The translations under genes were made by a program, and so were the position numbers. From NCBI GenBank assembly GCA_039970095.1, contig JBDVMP010000082.1, forward strand, positions 71,693-135,692: a DNA stretch of 64,000 bases, written 5' to 3'. The stretch's first letter is position 1. Each line of letters starts with the position of its first letter. Of this stretch, positions 56,126 through 64,000 are shown piece after piece. Origin of the DNA: JAMZMI01 sp039970095 (lineage in GTDB: Bacteria > Bacteroidota > Bacteroidia > Cytophagales > Cyclobacteriaceae). The notes under the pieces were generated by a model that saw nothing but the letters and a program-made list of their open reading frames with translations, had not been told where the DNA came from and made no database searches.

Positions 56126-57088
56126 TTACGGCACGTTGATCTCACCCAAATCATTCCAGTCGATATCTTCCCAATCAAAAACACCCGTACCTGACCCTGA
56201 CGCCAGAGCCTCTACATCTACTGTAAAGGTGATCGCATCCCCAATATTCATCTCAAGGTTGGGATCTATGTCCACTTTGTGGCTCATTTGAGTCCCCGTT
56301 TGATAATCATAATAATTCAATGAAATAGAAGCGATGGTAGCCGGCAATGCATATGTGCTTTTCTCAGCTCCATAATCTATCCAGGCATATATGGAAGACT
56401 CGCCATACTCCGACGGCACCAATTCCTCGTTTTCAAAAGAGTAGTCATTGGCATCTACAGTTCTGATGGAAAGGTCTATCCACATGCTCTCATCACTACC
56501 ATTGATTTTTTTCAAAGTTATTTTTGTGGAGATATTTTCCATTGGCATTTGTAGCTCTATCTCATCCTCTGTCAGCTGAATTTCCTGTTTGCCCACATAG
56601 ATCGGCCCTTCACTGCTAATGTAGCTGTGGAGTTTCGGGTATGATCTATTATCACCCTCAGGCCCAAATCCATTGTAATAATAATCGTAATAAAAGTCCG
56701 CCGTGGCGGCCAACACTGTGTACTCTCCTGCAGGCAAGCCAGGTATAAAGAGCGTGTCAGGAATGGCGTTTTCATAGTAGTAATAATCATTGCCCGTTGC
56801 ATCCAGCGAATCCTCATAATCATAGTATGTATTGTGATTATAGTAATGCTGGTTGTAAACCAGACTGCCCTCGGCATCCAATATCAGAATGGTGAGCGCT
56901 TTCACATCTTCGGGGACCGTCTGCGCGATGCGCCCATTAGAAGGCGAAAACGTGTACGTCAGAGATTCATTGATTCCAGTTATGTAAAAACTGTATTCTC
57001 CATTCGGATCTACCTTGTCATCGGAATTGGGGTCGCACGAAAACGTGATTGCGGCAATTGCTGCCAATAAAGTGTAAATCGATTTCAT
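56126..57088 (-). CDS. Tyrosine/aspartate-rich lipoprotein of unknown function
   Basis: 320 residues from the ATG at 57088 (an earlier start at 57124 is less likely); MKSIYTLLAAIAAITFSC gives a lipobox with Cys18. The mature protein is beta-rich with long stretches of Tyr, Asp and Asn (YYNHNTYYDYEDS, DYYYYENAIP, FYYDYYYNGFGPEG), and ends in an acidic Trp-rich tail (FDWEDIDWNDLGEI). It resembles DUF4493-type lipoproteins in layout but the match is not firm. It is divergent from the TonB-dependent receptor gene, 127 bp between the starts, so the two may share a control region. Confidence 0.75.
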   Translation of the reverse strand: MKSIYTLLAAIAAITFSCDPNSDDKVDPNGEYSFYITGINESLTYTFSPSNGRIAQTVPEDVKALTILILDAEGSLVYNQHYYNHNTYYDYEDSLDATGNDYYYYENAIPDTLFIPGLPAGEYTVLAATADFYYDYYYNGFGPEGDNRSYPKLHSYISSEGPIYVGKQEIQLTEDEIELQMPMENISTKITLKKINGSDESMWIDLSIRTVDANDYSFENEELVPSEYGESSIYAWIDYGAEKSTYALPATIASISLNYYDYQTGTQMSHKVDIDPNLEMNIGDAITFTVDVEALASGSGTGVFDWEDIDWNDLGEINVP

Positions 57089-57175
57089 TTGAGGGCGGGT
57101 TATGTGTTTATCTAATTTATACAATTTTTAAAACATTAAGTCATGTTCGACTCAATCCCATTGACACTCTATCAG

Positions 57176-57183
57176 TACTTTTG
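57176..57183 (+). promoter_or_regulatory. Candidate Bacteroidota -7 promoter element
   Basis: TACTTTTG fits TAnnTTTG, 33 bases before the TonB receptor ATG. A TTG lies 12 bases upstream of it, closer than the normal spacing, so the call is weak. Confidence 0.3.
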
Positions 57184-57215
57184 GTTGGATCAAACCAGCA
57201 AATACTCTGGATCAA

Positions 57216-59477
57216 ATGCACAAGACCCCTGCATGCGTACTCTTCTTTATTTTGTCTATGACAATACTCCAGGCCCAAATCAAACTGGAAGGCTATGTCA
57301 TGGATCAGGTGAGCAATATGAAACTGGAAGGCGTTCTGCTATCTATTCCAAATGGCGCGGCTGTTACAGACAACAATGGATATTTTCAAATTGCGGCAAT
57401 TTCTGATACCATTTCGCTCAGCATCTCGCACCTCGGGTACGAAAGCGCTGTTGTTTCTACAGGCCAATCCGGCAAACTTTATATTCGGCTAGCGCCAAAA
57501 AGCACGGAGCTGAGTGAAGTCATTGTTTCTTCCGGCCAGGGATTTGCAAAAGCGCATAACGTGGTGAGCAGCCTGGCCATAGTAGATTCACATCAACTTG
57601 AGAGAGACGCTCCTTACACCATCACCAACTCTCTGAACCGTATCTCAGGGGTATATATGCACTCGGGAGCGTTCAACACCAACAGGATCACAATTCGCGG
57701 AATTGGGTCGAGAAGTCCTTTTGCTACGGATAAAATCAAGGCCTACTACGATCAGATTCCGCTCACCGATGGCAGTGGAAATTCTACTCTTGAGGATTTT
57801 GATCAAAGCATGATCCAGCAAATAGAAATTGTAAAAGGCCCCAATTCGAGCCTCTACGGAGCTGGTCTGGGAGGTGCCATCTTGCTTAGAAGCGCCCAGC
57901 CCGGATATAACGAGACCGCTGTTGAAACAGCGCTGAGCGCAGGTTCATATAAAACTTTAAGAGCGCTGACCAACCTGCAGCACAGCAGCGACAAACTATC
58001 GCTAAACCTCACCTACACCAAGCTAGAAAGCGATGGCTACCGCGACAACAATCTGTATAAAAAATGGCAAACAGGACTAACCGGGCGCTACTATTTCAAC
58101 GAAAGTAATTTCATTTCTTTCATAGGGGTATTTACCGACCTCTTTTCAGAAATCCCAAGCTCGCTCAGCCAATCGAACTATCAGGACAACCCAAGATCCG
58201 CAGCGGCCAATTGGAGTGAAGCTCAGGGCTATGAAGACTACACCCGTGCTTTTGCCGGTCTGAGCTATCAATATTCTCCCGGCACGCATCTTCTATTATC
58301 CCACAGCATCAACGCTCAGGTAAAAGACACCTACGAGGCGGCACCAGGACCTTTTGTAAATATCATGAAGGAAAAAATCCGAGGGTTCAGTTCACGTCAT
58401 GTTGTGAACTACAAACAGAAAAAATGGGACCTAAACCTTGGCTTTGAATGGTTTGATGATGGCAGAAAGTATGGCGAGTTTGAAAACCTGCACACGCCAA
58501 CCAGCAATGGAAGTGTGGAAGGCGAAAAGCTTGATGACTTTAAAGAAAACCGATCCTACACCAACTGGTTTTCTGAGGTTCGTTTTATGCCAACGCATAA
58601 ACTAAAGGTGGTGGCCGGGCTCAATGTGAACGTGACTAATTACGATCTGAAAGATCATTTTGACGGTGATGGGAATGACAAATCCGGCTCCTTCGGATTC
58701 CGAGCTATCCTTTCTCCTCGTTTGGGTTCTGTTTATCATATCAATGAAAACCTCCGACTTTTTGCCAATGTTAGCCATGGTTTTTCTCCTCCAAACCTGG
58801 AGCAAACGCTATACCCCGATGGGCAAATCAACCCCAACATACAGCCCGAAACGGGATGGAACTATGAAGCGGGCATCCGAGGAAATACAGGAGGCCTAAA
58901 CTATGATGTGGCTGCATATTTTATGGATATCAAAAACCTGCTGGTGGGACGCAGAACGGAGCAGGACGTATATATAGGAGTAAATGCCGGTCAAAACCAT
59001 CACTATGGCATGGACATCAGCCTGGACTATGTGCTACAGGTCCGTGAAGGTGCCGAGTTGGTCATCTTCCAAAAAACTTCATTGATGCATTTTCGCTTTA
59101 AAAAATTCGTGGATGAGGGCGATGATTATTCAGGAAACAAGCTGACGGGCGTTCCGCCTGTCACGAATGCTTCTGGCTTTGAACTCCTCAGCAAATCCGG
59201 GTTTTATGGCAATGTCAATGTCCAATACACCGGCAAAATGCCTGTCACAGATGACAACATGCTCTTTTCTGAGAGTTATTTTATACTCCGTGCTAAAATC
59301 GGATACCGCAAGTCAGTCGGAAAATTTACCATAGATGCGAATGCTGGTGCCGATAACATCACCGACACCAAATACACTTCAATGCTGCAGATAAACTCAG
59401 GAACGCAACGATATTACTACCCCGGCCTTCCGAGAAATTACTTTGCCAGCCTCAACCTAAAGTACAACTTTCGCTAA
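57216..59477 (+). CDS. TonB-dependent outer membrane receptor
   Basis: 753 residues. Signal peptide (to ILQAQ, about 21), carboxypeptidase-regulatory-like domain (about 22-95), the TonB box-like ELSEVIVSS (about 99-107), plug (about 115-225; RGIGSRSPFATDKIKAYYDQIPLTDG, VKGPNSSLYGAGLGGAI), then a 22-strand-type barrel ending YFASLNLKYNFR. This is the shorter (non-SusC) class, used for siderophores, metal chelates, cobalamin or similar; the ligand is unknown. It ends in a 4-bp overlap with the convergent fabF stop. Confidence 0.93.
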   Translation: MHKTPACVLFFILSMTILQAQIKLEGYVMDQVSNMKLEGVLLSIPNGAAVTDNNGYFQIAAISDTISLSISHLGYESAVVSTGQSGKLYIRLAPKSTELSEVIVSSGQGFAKAHNVVSSLAIVDSHQLERDAPYTITNSLNRISGVYMHSGAFNTNRITIRGIGSRSPFATDKIKAYYDQIPLTDGSGNSTLEDFDQSMIQQIEIVKGPNSSLYGAGLGGAILLRSAQPGYNETAVETALSAGSYKTLRALTNLQHSSDKLSLNLTYTKLESDGYRDNNLYKKWQTGLTGRYYFNESNFISFIGVFTDLFSEIPSSLSQSNYQDNPRSAAANWSEAQGYEDYTRAFAGLSYQYSPGTHLLLSHSINAQVKDTYEAAPGPFVNIMKEKIRGFSSRHVVNYKQKKWDLNLGFEWFDDGRKYGEFENLHTPTSNGSVEGEKLDDFKENRSYTNWFSEVRFMPTHKLKVVAGLNVNVTNYDLKDHFDGDGNDKSGSFGFRAILSPRLGSVYHINENLRLFANVSHGFSPPNLEQTLYPDGQINPNIQPETGWNYEAGIRGNTGGLNYDVAAYFMDIKNLLVGRRTEQDVYIGVNAGQNHHYGMDISLDYVLQVREGAELVIFQKTSLMHFRFKKFVDEGDDYSGNKLTGVPPVTNASGFELLSKSGFYGNVNVQYTGKMPVTDDNMLFSESYFILRAKIGYRKSVGKFTIDANAGADNITDTKYTSMLQINSGTQRYYYPGLPRNYFASLNLKYNFR

Positions 59478-60721
59478 GCTTCGTACTTTTTGAAAACCGT
59501 GATGGCATTGTGACCACCAAAGCCGAACGTATTGCTCATGGCCACATTGACTTCCGTTCTTTGAGATTCTCCCAAAACAATATCCAATCCTTCGGGCACC
59601 TGCTCGTCTAGTTCTGTTGTGTTGATCGTCGGGGGAATAATCCCGTCTTTTACGGCCATTATGGAGGCAATGGCCTCTATAGCGCCGGCAGCTCCCAGCA
59701 AGTGGCCGGTCATGGACTTGGTGGCACTGATTTTTGGAGAGCTATCTACAAACACGCCTTTGAGCGCTTTGAGCTCACTGATGTCACCCATAGGTGTGGA
59801 AGTGGCGTGCATGTTGATATAATCTACGTCCGCCGGAGTGAGACCGGCCTCCTCAAGTGCAAGTCTCATCCCTCGCTGCGCTCCCTCTCCGTCAGGGTGG
59901 GTAGCTGTTAGGTGATGCGCATCTGAAGTCATAGCCCCGCCCACTATCTCAGCATAAATTTTAGCCCCACGCGCCAGTGCATGATCCAGGTCTTCCAGGA
60001 TGAGTGCCCCAGAACCCTCTCCCATCACAAAGCCATCTCGATTTTTATCAAATGGGCGAGAGGCGCTCGCCGGGTCATCATTTCTTGTAGAAAGCGCTTT
60101 GCTGGCATTGAAACCGGCAATACCCGATTCGTTGATCACCGCGTCAGATCCCCCCGATACAATTAAGTCGGCTTTGCCCCATTGGATATGGTAAAACGCC
60201 TCAATCAACGCCGTGTTGGATGTGGCGCATGCCGATACCGGCGTGTAGGTGATGCCCTTGATTCCGTATTTGATAGAAATGATCCCTGATGCCATGTTTG
60301 CGAGAATCTTAGGCACAAAATAGGGATTGAACCTGGGGGTGCCGTCTCCGGTAGCATACTCGGCTATTTCATCGTGAAACGACTGAATGCCGCCATTGCC
60401 TGTGCCCCATATCACGCCAGACCTGTACGGATCAATCTTATCAAAATCAATTCCGGCATCTTTCAAAGCCTCATCTACCGCAACCAGCGCATATTGCACA
60501 TAGGGATCATTGGTTCTGATCTCTTTTCTGTCCAGGTGATCCTTCGGGTCAAAACCCTTAAGCTCACAGGCGAACTTGGTTTTATGATTTGTAGTATCAA
60601 AATAAGTGATGGGTGCAGCCCCAGAAATTCCGGCTGTCAAAGACTGCCAAAAGTCAGCTAAATTATTTCCATTAGGAGCAAGTGCCCCCATTCCAGTCAC
60701 AACTACTCTTCTCTCTTTCAT
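59474..60721 (-). CDS. fabF: Beta-ketoacyl-ACP synthase II (FabF)
   Basis: 415 residues, normal FabF length. The catalytic Cys165 is in VSACATSN, His305 in NMHATSTPMGD, Lys335 and His340 in TKSMTGHLLGAAGA, and the C-terminal NTFGFGGHNA is present, so the enzyme should be active in elongation of fatty acids from malonyl-ACP. It stands alone, with no acpP or other fab genes nearby, so it is probably a second copy. A 13-bp palindrome lies just upstream. Confidence 0.95.
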   Translation of the reverse strand: MKERRVVVTGMGALAPNGNNLADFWQSLTAGISGAAPITYFDTTNHKTKFACELKGFDPKDHLDRKEIRTNDPYVQYALVAVDEALKDAGIDFDKIDPYRSGVIWGTGNGGIQSFHDEIAEYATGDGTPRFNPYFVPKILANMASGIISIKYGIKGITYTPVSACATSNTALIEAFYHIQWGKADLIVSGGSDAVINESGIAGFNASKALSTRNDDPASASRPFDKNRDGFVMGEGSGALILEDLDHALARGAKIYAEIVGGAMTSDAHHLTATHPDGEGAQRGMRLALEEAGLTPADVDYINMHATSTPMGDISELKALKGVFVDSSPKISATKSMTGHLLGAAGAIEAIASIMAVKDGIIPPTINTTELDEQVPEGLDIVLGESQRTEVNVAMSNTFGFGGHNAITVFKKYEA

Positions 60722-60733
60722 ACTATTATCTGA

Positions 60734-60746
60734 CGGATGTCATCCG
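60734..60746. promoter_or_regulatory. Palindrome upstream of fabF, candidate operator
   Basis: CGGATG-T-CATCCG, perfect 6-bp arms, 13 bp before the fabF start codon. It could be a repressor site or leader hairpin; a second CATCCG-like run is absent. Confidence 0.35.
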
Positions 60747-60971
60747 CTTATCATCATTTTCTATCCGCTAAACTAGCACCGGAACCGCTCAAAACGAAAC
60801 AGAAAGACCAATTACTCTGAGTCACTCGTCGTGAAGCTGACTTCCGTCATGTCATGTCATAACTCCCGTCAGCTCCTCACCACACCCAAATCATATGTGA
60901 GCACTTCCATAATCATGATTTTCGTCAGGAGGCCGCCCTAATCTTGTATCACGAAACCAATAGTAAAACCA

Positions 60972-61523
60972 ATGAAAACACTAATCAAGTACACGCTGAT
61001 TTTTATGATGGTGCTTCCACTCACTGCCAAGGTGAACGGAACACTTACAGTAGCAAAATCAGATTCTCAGATTACCATCTTTGGCACATCCTCACTACAC
61101 GACTGGGAAGAAGACGTCAAAGATTTCACGGTGCAAGGAACCTGGAAAGACAACCTCATCTCCGGTCTGGAGCTAAAAATCAAAACAGCATCAATCGAAA
61201 GCGGAAAGTCTATCATGGATGACAAAACCCATGAAGCCCTGAAAGCCGACAAACACCCATGGATCACCTTCTCAGCCGATGAGCTAACCATAGAAGGTTC
61301 AGAAGTGAGTGGAGATGGCCAGCTCATCATAGCCGGAAAATCTCATCCAATCAAGGTGAAAAGCATCATAAAAGAAAAAGGTGCAGACTACCTGATAGTA
61401 AAAGGCAATGAGGAAATCAACATGAAGAACTACGGCATAGAACCACCTACCGCCATGTTCGGATCGCTCCTTACAGGCGAACTAGTGACAATCTCTTATG
61501 AATTCAAACTGATATTAAAATAA
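60972..61523 (+). CDS. YceI-family secreted lipid-binding-like protein
   Basis: 183 residues, signal peptide to about 23. Family hallmarks: FGTSSLHDWEE (about 38-48), a central LKIKTASIESGKSIMDDKTHEALKA-like stretch, and the C-terminal NYGIEPPTAMFGSLLTGE. YceI proteins are periplasmic lipocalin-like barrels that bind polyisoprenoid or other lipids. It is 13 bp upstream of the porin-like gene, so the two are co-transcribed; a second YceI gene lies just beyond, on the opposite strand. Confidence 0.92.
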   Translation: MKTLIKYTLIFMMVLPLTAKVNGTLTVAKSDSQITIFGTSSLHDWEEDVKDFTVQGTWKDNLISGLELKIKTASIESGKSIMDDKTHEALKADKHPWITFSADELTIEGSEVSGDGQLIIAGKSHPIKVKSIIKEKGADYLIVKGNEEINMKNYGIEPPTAMFGSLLTGELVTISYEFKLILK

Positions 61524-61536
61524 AAATCCAATAGTC

Positions 61537-62817
61537 ATGAAAACCCAAACTTTAAATCGATCAATTTTTACAACACTATTTTTAGTGGTCATGTTTATGG
61601 CTTACGGTCAGCAACCTGAACTACAGTACTTCAGAGCCAATGACCAGTCAAGCAACGCAGTATTCGAAACTCCAAAAGACAATGATGTAGAATTCACAGG
61701 CCTCAAGGTCAGAGTCGGAGGAGATTTTGCGCTACAATTTCAGGGAATATCTCAAACAAACGAAGGAGACTCCCTGCAAAACCTGGGCAACAACTTCAAC
61801 CTACCAACAGCCAACCTTAACCTGGATGTGCAGCTGGCAGACGGAGTGCGCCTTCACATGAGAACATATCTATCTTCAAGACACCACACCGAAGCTTATG
61901 TAAAAGGTGGTTATATTCAAATGGACAAACTTGATTTCATTAAACCAGGCTTCATGTCAGGCATCATGGAATTCGCCACATTGAGATTTGGTATGGACGA
62001 AATCAACTATGGTGATGCACACTTCAGAAGATCTGATAACGCACACACTATCAACAACCCATTTGTAGGAAACTACATTATGGACGGATTTACTACTGAG
62101 CCGTTTGCAGAAGTGACAGTTCAAAAATCTGGAGTAATCGGGGTACTCGGTGCAACAAACGGGCGACTCAACCAAAGTGTAACCGCCACTGACAAAGGCT
62201 TTGTGATGTACGGAAAACTTGGTTATGACAGCTGGATCAACGATGACTTGAGACTAAGATTGACAGGATCATTCTACACAAGCTCAGACAAAGGCACCAG
62301 AGATTATCTTTACGGAGGTGACAGAGCAGGAGGCAGATACTACAACCTGCTCGGCACTGCATCTGGAACTATCAGCAGCTCTGACTTCTCTCCTCGATTT
62401 AACCCATCATGGGCCTATCAAAATGCCTTTATGATCAACCCATTCGTACAGTTCAAAGGCTTTGAATTCTTCGGAACTTATGAAATGACTAAAAACGGAC
62501 TATCTGCTGATGCTAACGATGCTGCTTCAGGCGGTCAGTTTACCAACGTAGTAGCCGAAGCACTCTACAGATTTGGAGGCACAGAGCAATTCTACCTGGG
62601 TGGTAGATACAACGCAGTGAGTGGTGAAACTACAGACATAGCTGCTACCAGAGAAATGACACGAGTAAACGTAGGAGGCGGCTGGTACCTCACTCCAAAC
62701 GTACTCACAAAAGTGGAATACGTGAACCAATCATTTGATGGGGATGCTTATACCGGAACCGAGCTACAGGGTGCTAGTTTTAATGGCTTAGTGATTGAAG
62801 CGACTATTGGTTTCTAA
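61537..62817 (+). CDS. Outer membrane porin-like beta-barrel protein
   Basis: 426 residues; signal peptide to AYGQ (about 25). An acidic linker precedes FTGLKVRVGGDFALQFQG, and alternating beta strands fill the rest (VRLHMRTYLSSRHHTEAYVKGGYIQMDKLDF), ending in an aromatic C-terminal strand (GLVIEATIGF), as in porins. It resembles short-chain porins (Porin_O_P-like), but the family is uncertain. It follows the YceI gene, and its terminator runs into the end of the convergent YceI gene. Confidence 0.8.
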   Translation: MKTQTLNRSIFTTLFLVVMFMAYGQQPELQYFRANDQSSNAVFETPKDNDVEFTGLKVRVGGDFALQFQGISQTNEGDSLQNLGNNFNLPTANLNLDVQLADGVRLHMRTYLSSRHHTEAYVKGGYIQMDKLDFIKPGFMSGIMEFATLRFGMDEINYGDAHFRRSDNAHTINNPFVGNYIMDGFTTEPFAEVTVQKSGVIGVLGATNGRLNQSVTATDKGFVMYGKLGYDSWINDDLRLRLTGSFYTSSDKGTRDYLYGGDRAGGRYYNLLGTASGTISSSDFSPRFNPSWAYQNAFMINPFVQFKGFEFFGTYEMTKNGLSADANDAASGGQFTNVVAEALYRFGGTEQFYLGGRYNAVSGETTDIAATREMTRVNVGGGWYLTPNVLTKVEYVNQSFDGDAYTGTELQGASFNGLVIEATIGF

Positions 62818-62841
62818 AGCACCTGGTAACAAAGTGTAAAG

Positions 62842-62868
62842 GGCGGATCATTTGATTCGCCTTTTTTT
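62842..62868 (+). terminator. Rho-independent terminator of the porin gene
   Basis: GGCGGATCA (62842-62850) pairs with TGATTCGCC (62853-62861; one G-T pair), followed by seven Ts. It includes the last codons of the convergent gene. Confidence 0.7.
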
Positions 62869-63483
62869 GTGCTCTTCAGTGTGCATGGCTATATCAAAGT
62901 GAATGACCAACTGGTCATAAGCACGGAGTGCCCCCCAAAACCGTGTTGGTGGCTCTATGCCAAAATCAGTCATGCGAACAGCCTGCACCCCTTTGAGTAT
63001 AAGATCAGACGCTGTTTGATTGATCACGGTAGCATCCGTGACCGTGATGCGCTTTTGCGTACCAGCTATGGTTATCGAAACCTGCGCCTCCACATCCAGC
63101 TGCTCAAACCCCTGACTCTCCTCATGAATGTCTATTTCGTGTATTTGCAAATAAAACTGGGGATATACCTCTGACTTGAGTATGCCACGAAAATCGTGTG
63201 TCATGGCTTCCAGACCACAGTCAAAGCCAGCCACCTCATATGCCAGAATCAAACTATCAAAAGCAATACGCAACTCTGAATGATGGCTGTTGACACTCAG
63301 GGTGTCGGTGATAGTTGGGATAAATAGCTCGCAGGAGTATTTGTTGACGTTCGTCTCGCCGGAGATACTGATGGCGCTGGACAGCACCGAAACCTCATGC
63401 GCGCCGGTTCGCTGTGCCAGCAAACCTTGCGATGTGCTTATATTTACCAACAACATCACGATCAAAACCAAACGCATTCTCAT
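62848..63483 (-). CDS. YceI-family secreted protein (second copy)
   Basis: 211 residues from the ATG at 63483 (an earlier TTG at 63516 is unlikely; ATG at 63477 is also possible). The signal peptide MRMRLVLIVMLLVNI ends at about LLAQ. The YceI-like pattern is divergent but its C-terminal TDFGIEPPTRFWGALRAYDQL is clear. Its start codon overlaps that of the divergent DUF1572 gene within one CATG, so the two have no intergenic promoter region, and each promoter must lie inside the other gene. Confidence 0.85.
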   Translation of the reverse strand: MRMRLVLIVMLLVNISTSQGLLAQRTGAHEVSVLSSAISISGETNVNKYSCELFIPTITDTLSVNSHHSELRIAFDSLILAYEVAGFDCGLEAMTHDFRGILKSEVYPQFYLQIHEIDIHEESQGFEQLDVEAQVSITIAGTQKRITVTDATVINQTASDLILKGVQAVRMTDFGIEPPTRFWGALRAYDQLVIHFDIAMHTEEHKKRRIK

Positions 63484-63901
63484 GGACGAAACTTTATTTT
63501 TAGCCAACACGATCAAACTCGCTCAATATTATAAGAAATTAGGCAATTCTACATTCGATCAGCTCACAGAAGATGACATTCACTGGGCAGCAGGCGATTC
63601 TTCTAACAGTATTGCCGCGGTGGTAAAGCACCTCTGGGGCAACATGCTCTCGCGCTGGACCAACTTCCTGACCGAAGATGGAGAAAAACCCTGGCGACAA
63701 AGAGATGCGGAGTTTGAAGACGACATCCAAACCATGGAAGAGATGCTAAGCAAGTGGGAAGAAGGCTGGAAGTGCTTCATAGATACGCTGGAGTCTCTCA
63801 CACCCGCAGACCTGGACAAAACCATCTACATCCGCAACGAAGGCCAGTCTGTAACAGACGTAGCTGTTGCACAACCCCTCCCAAAAAATGAAGACCCTTG
63901 A
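63482..63901 (+). CDS. DUF1572 (DinB-like) protein, C-terminus lost
   Basis: Start ATG at 63482 (the frame is also open upstream to 63290, inside the YceI gene). 139 residues, of which 1-126 match DUF1572 well: FLANTIKLAQYYKKLGNSTFDQL, SNSIAAVVKHLWGNMLSRWTNFLTEDGEKPWR, KWEEGWKCFIDTLESLTPADLDKTIYIRNE. After Asp126 (nt 63859) the sequence diverges (VAVAQPLPKNEDP, then stop), and the usual end with NRQLAHYxYHVGQ, which carries metal-ligand histidines of the DinB fold, is missing. An insertion sequence end appears to be the cause. The product is probably inactive. Confidence 0.75.
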   Translation: MDETLFLANTIKLAQYYKKLGNSTFDQLTEDDIHWAAGDSSNSIAAVVKHLWGNMLSRWTNFLTEDGEKPWRQRDAEFEDDIQTMEEMLSKWEEGWKCFIDTLESLTPADLDKTIYIRNEGQSVTDVAVAQPLPKNEDP

Positions 63902-64000
63902 TTGGTCATCGCAAATTTTTTTCAGTTGATCGGATGGGTAGTCATTATGCAAGACAAGTTCCGATAGAGATTTTGCCGGCTGAAACAGAGCCAAAAAGAG
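63860..64000 (+). mobile_element. Putative insertion sequence, left end only (runs off window)
   Basis: The DUF1572 homology stops abruptly at 63859, and the new sequence begins TAGCTGTTGCACAACCCC, which resembles the terminal inverted repeats of several IS families. An ATG at 63934 opens a frame (MGSHYARQVPIEILP...) to the window edge that could be the N-terminus of a transposase. The other end and the target duplication lie outside the window, so the family cannot be assigned. Confidence 0.4.

Noticed and set aside
60944..61222. Plus-strand frame overlapping the YceI start
   Set aside because: Out of frame with the clear YceI gene and lacking any domain.
63746..63994. Minus-strand open frame at the right edge
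   Set aside because: It crosses the DUF1572 coding region and the presumed IS boundary and has no family-like sequence.

Overview
The window looks like a chromosomal segment of a Bacteroidota bacterium, most probably a free-living, polysaccharide-degrading member of the Cytophagales. The evidence is a complete ECF sigma / FecR / SusC / SusD cassette and several secreted proteins with C-terminal type IX secretion (T9SS) type A sorting domains (a YPNP motif and a basic C-terminus). Other support comes from TonB-dependent receptors, HisKA_2 and HisKA_3 sensor kinases, and the scarcity of sigma70-like promoters. The genus cannot be fixed from this sequence alone. No rRNA, intact tRNA, CRISPR array or replication origin was seen.

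Layout. 1-15077 (minus strand) is a polysaccharide-utilisation-type locus: ECF sigma, FecR anti-sigma, SusC, SusD, a small T9SS protein and two tandem paralogous giant beta-helix/fibronectin proteins, the second running off the left edge. Stem-loops sit in two of the intercistronic gaps. 15078-16165 is a gene-poor patch with a small GIY-YIG nuclease gene embedded among tRNA-3'-end-like repeats and hairpins. 16166-28199 (minus) holds a VNDAP-repeat T9SS protein, a secreted protein with a peptidase S74 self-cleaving chaperone domain, a single-domain LuxR regulator, a LytTR response regulator, a 45-residue lipoprotein and two paralogous TPR sensor kinases. 28475-35498 (plus) is a signalling block: a kinase with an ethylene-receptor-like membrane domain and four PAS domains, a CheY-like regulator, a REC-PAS-HisKA_3 kinase, a NarL-type regulator, then a small barrel-like protein, a coupled 56-residue membrane protein and a SiaC-like protein.

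35536-55831 (minus) is the most unusual part. One transcription unit encodes a Kre9-like membrane protein, a 4,528-residue multi-domain T9SS protein and, coupled by an ATGA overlap, a secreted caspase-like protease; a strong terminator follows. The adjacent unit encodes an ECF sigma factor, an overlapping candidate anti-sigma, two LPP20-like secreted proteins (one with a DUF4384-like tail) and a transglutaminase-like protein. I infer that the two units form one cell-surface system.

56126-64000 is ordinary by comparison: a tyrosine-rich lipoprotein divergent from a TonB-dependent receptor, a stand-alone FabF, a YceI / porin-like pair, a second YceI whose start codon overlaps head-to-head with that of a DUF1572 (DinB-like) gene, and what looks like an insertion sequence that has cut off the end of the DUF1572 gene at the right edge.
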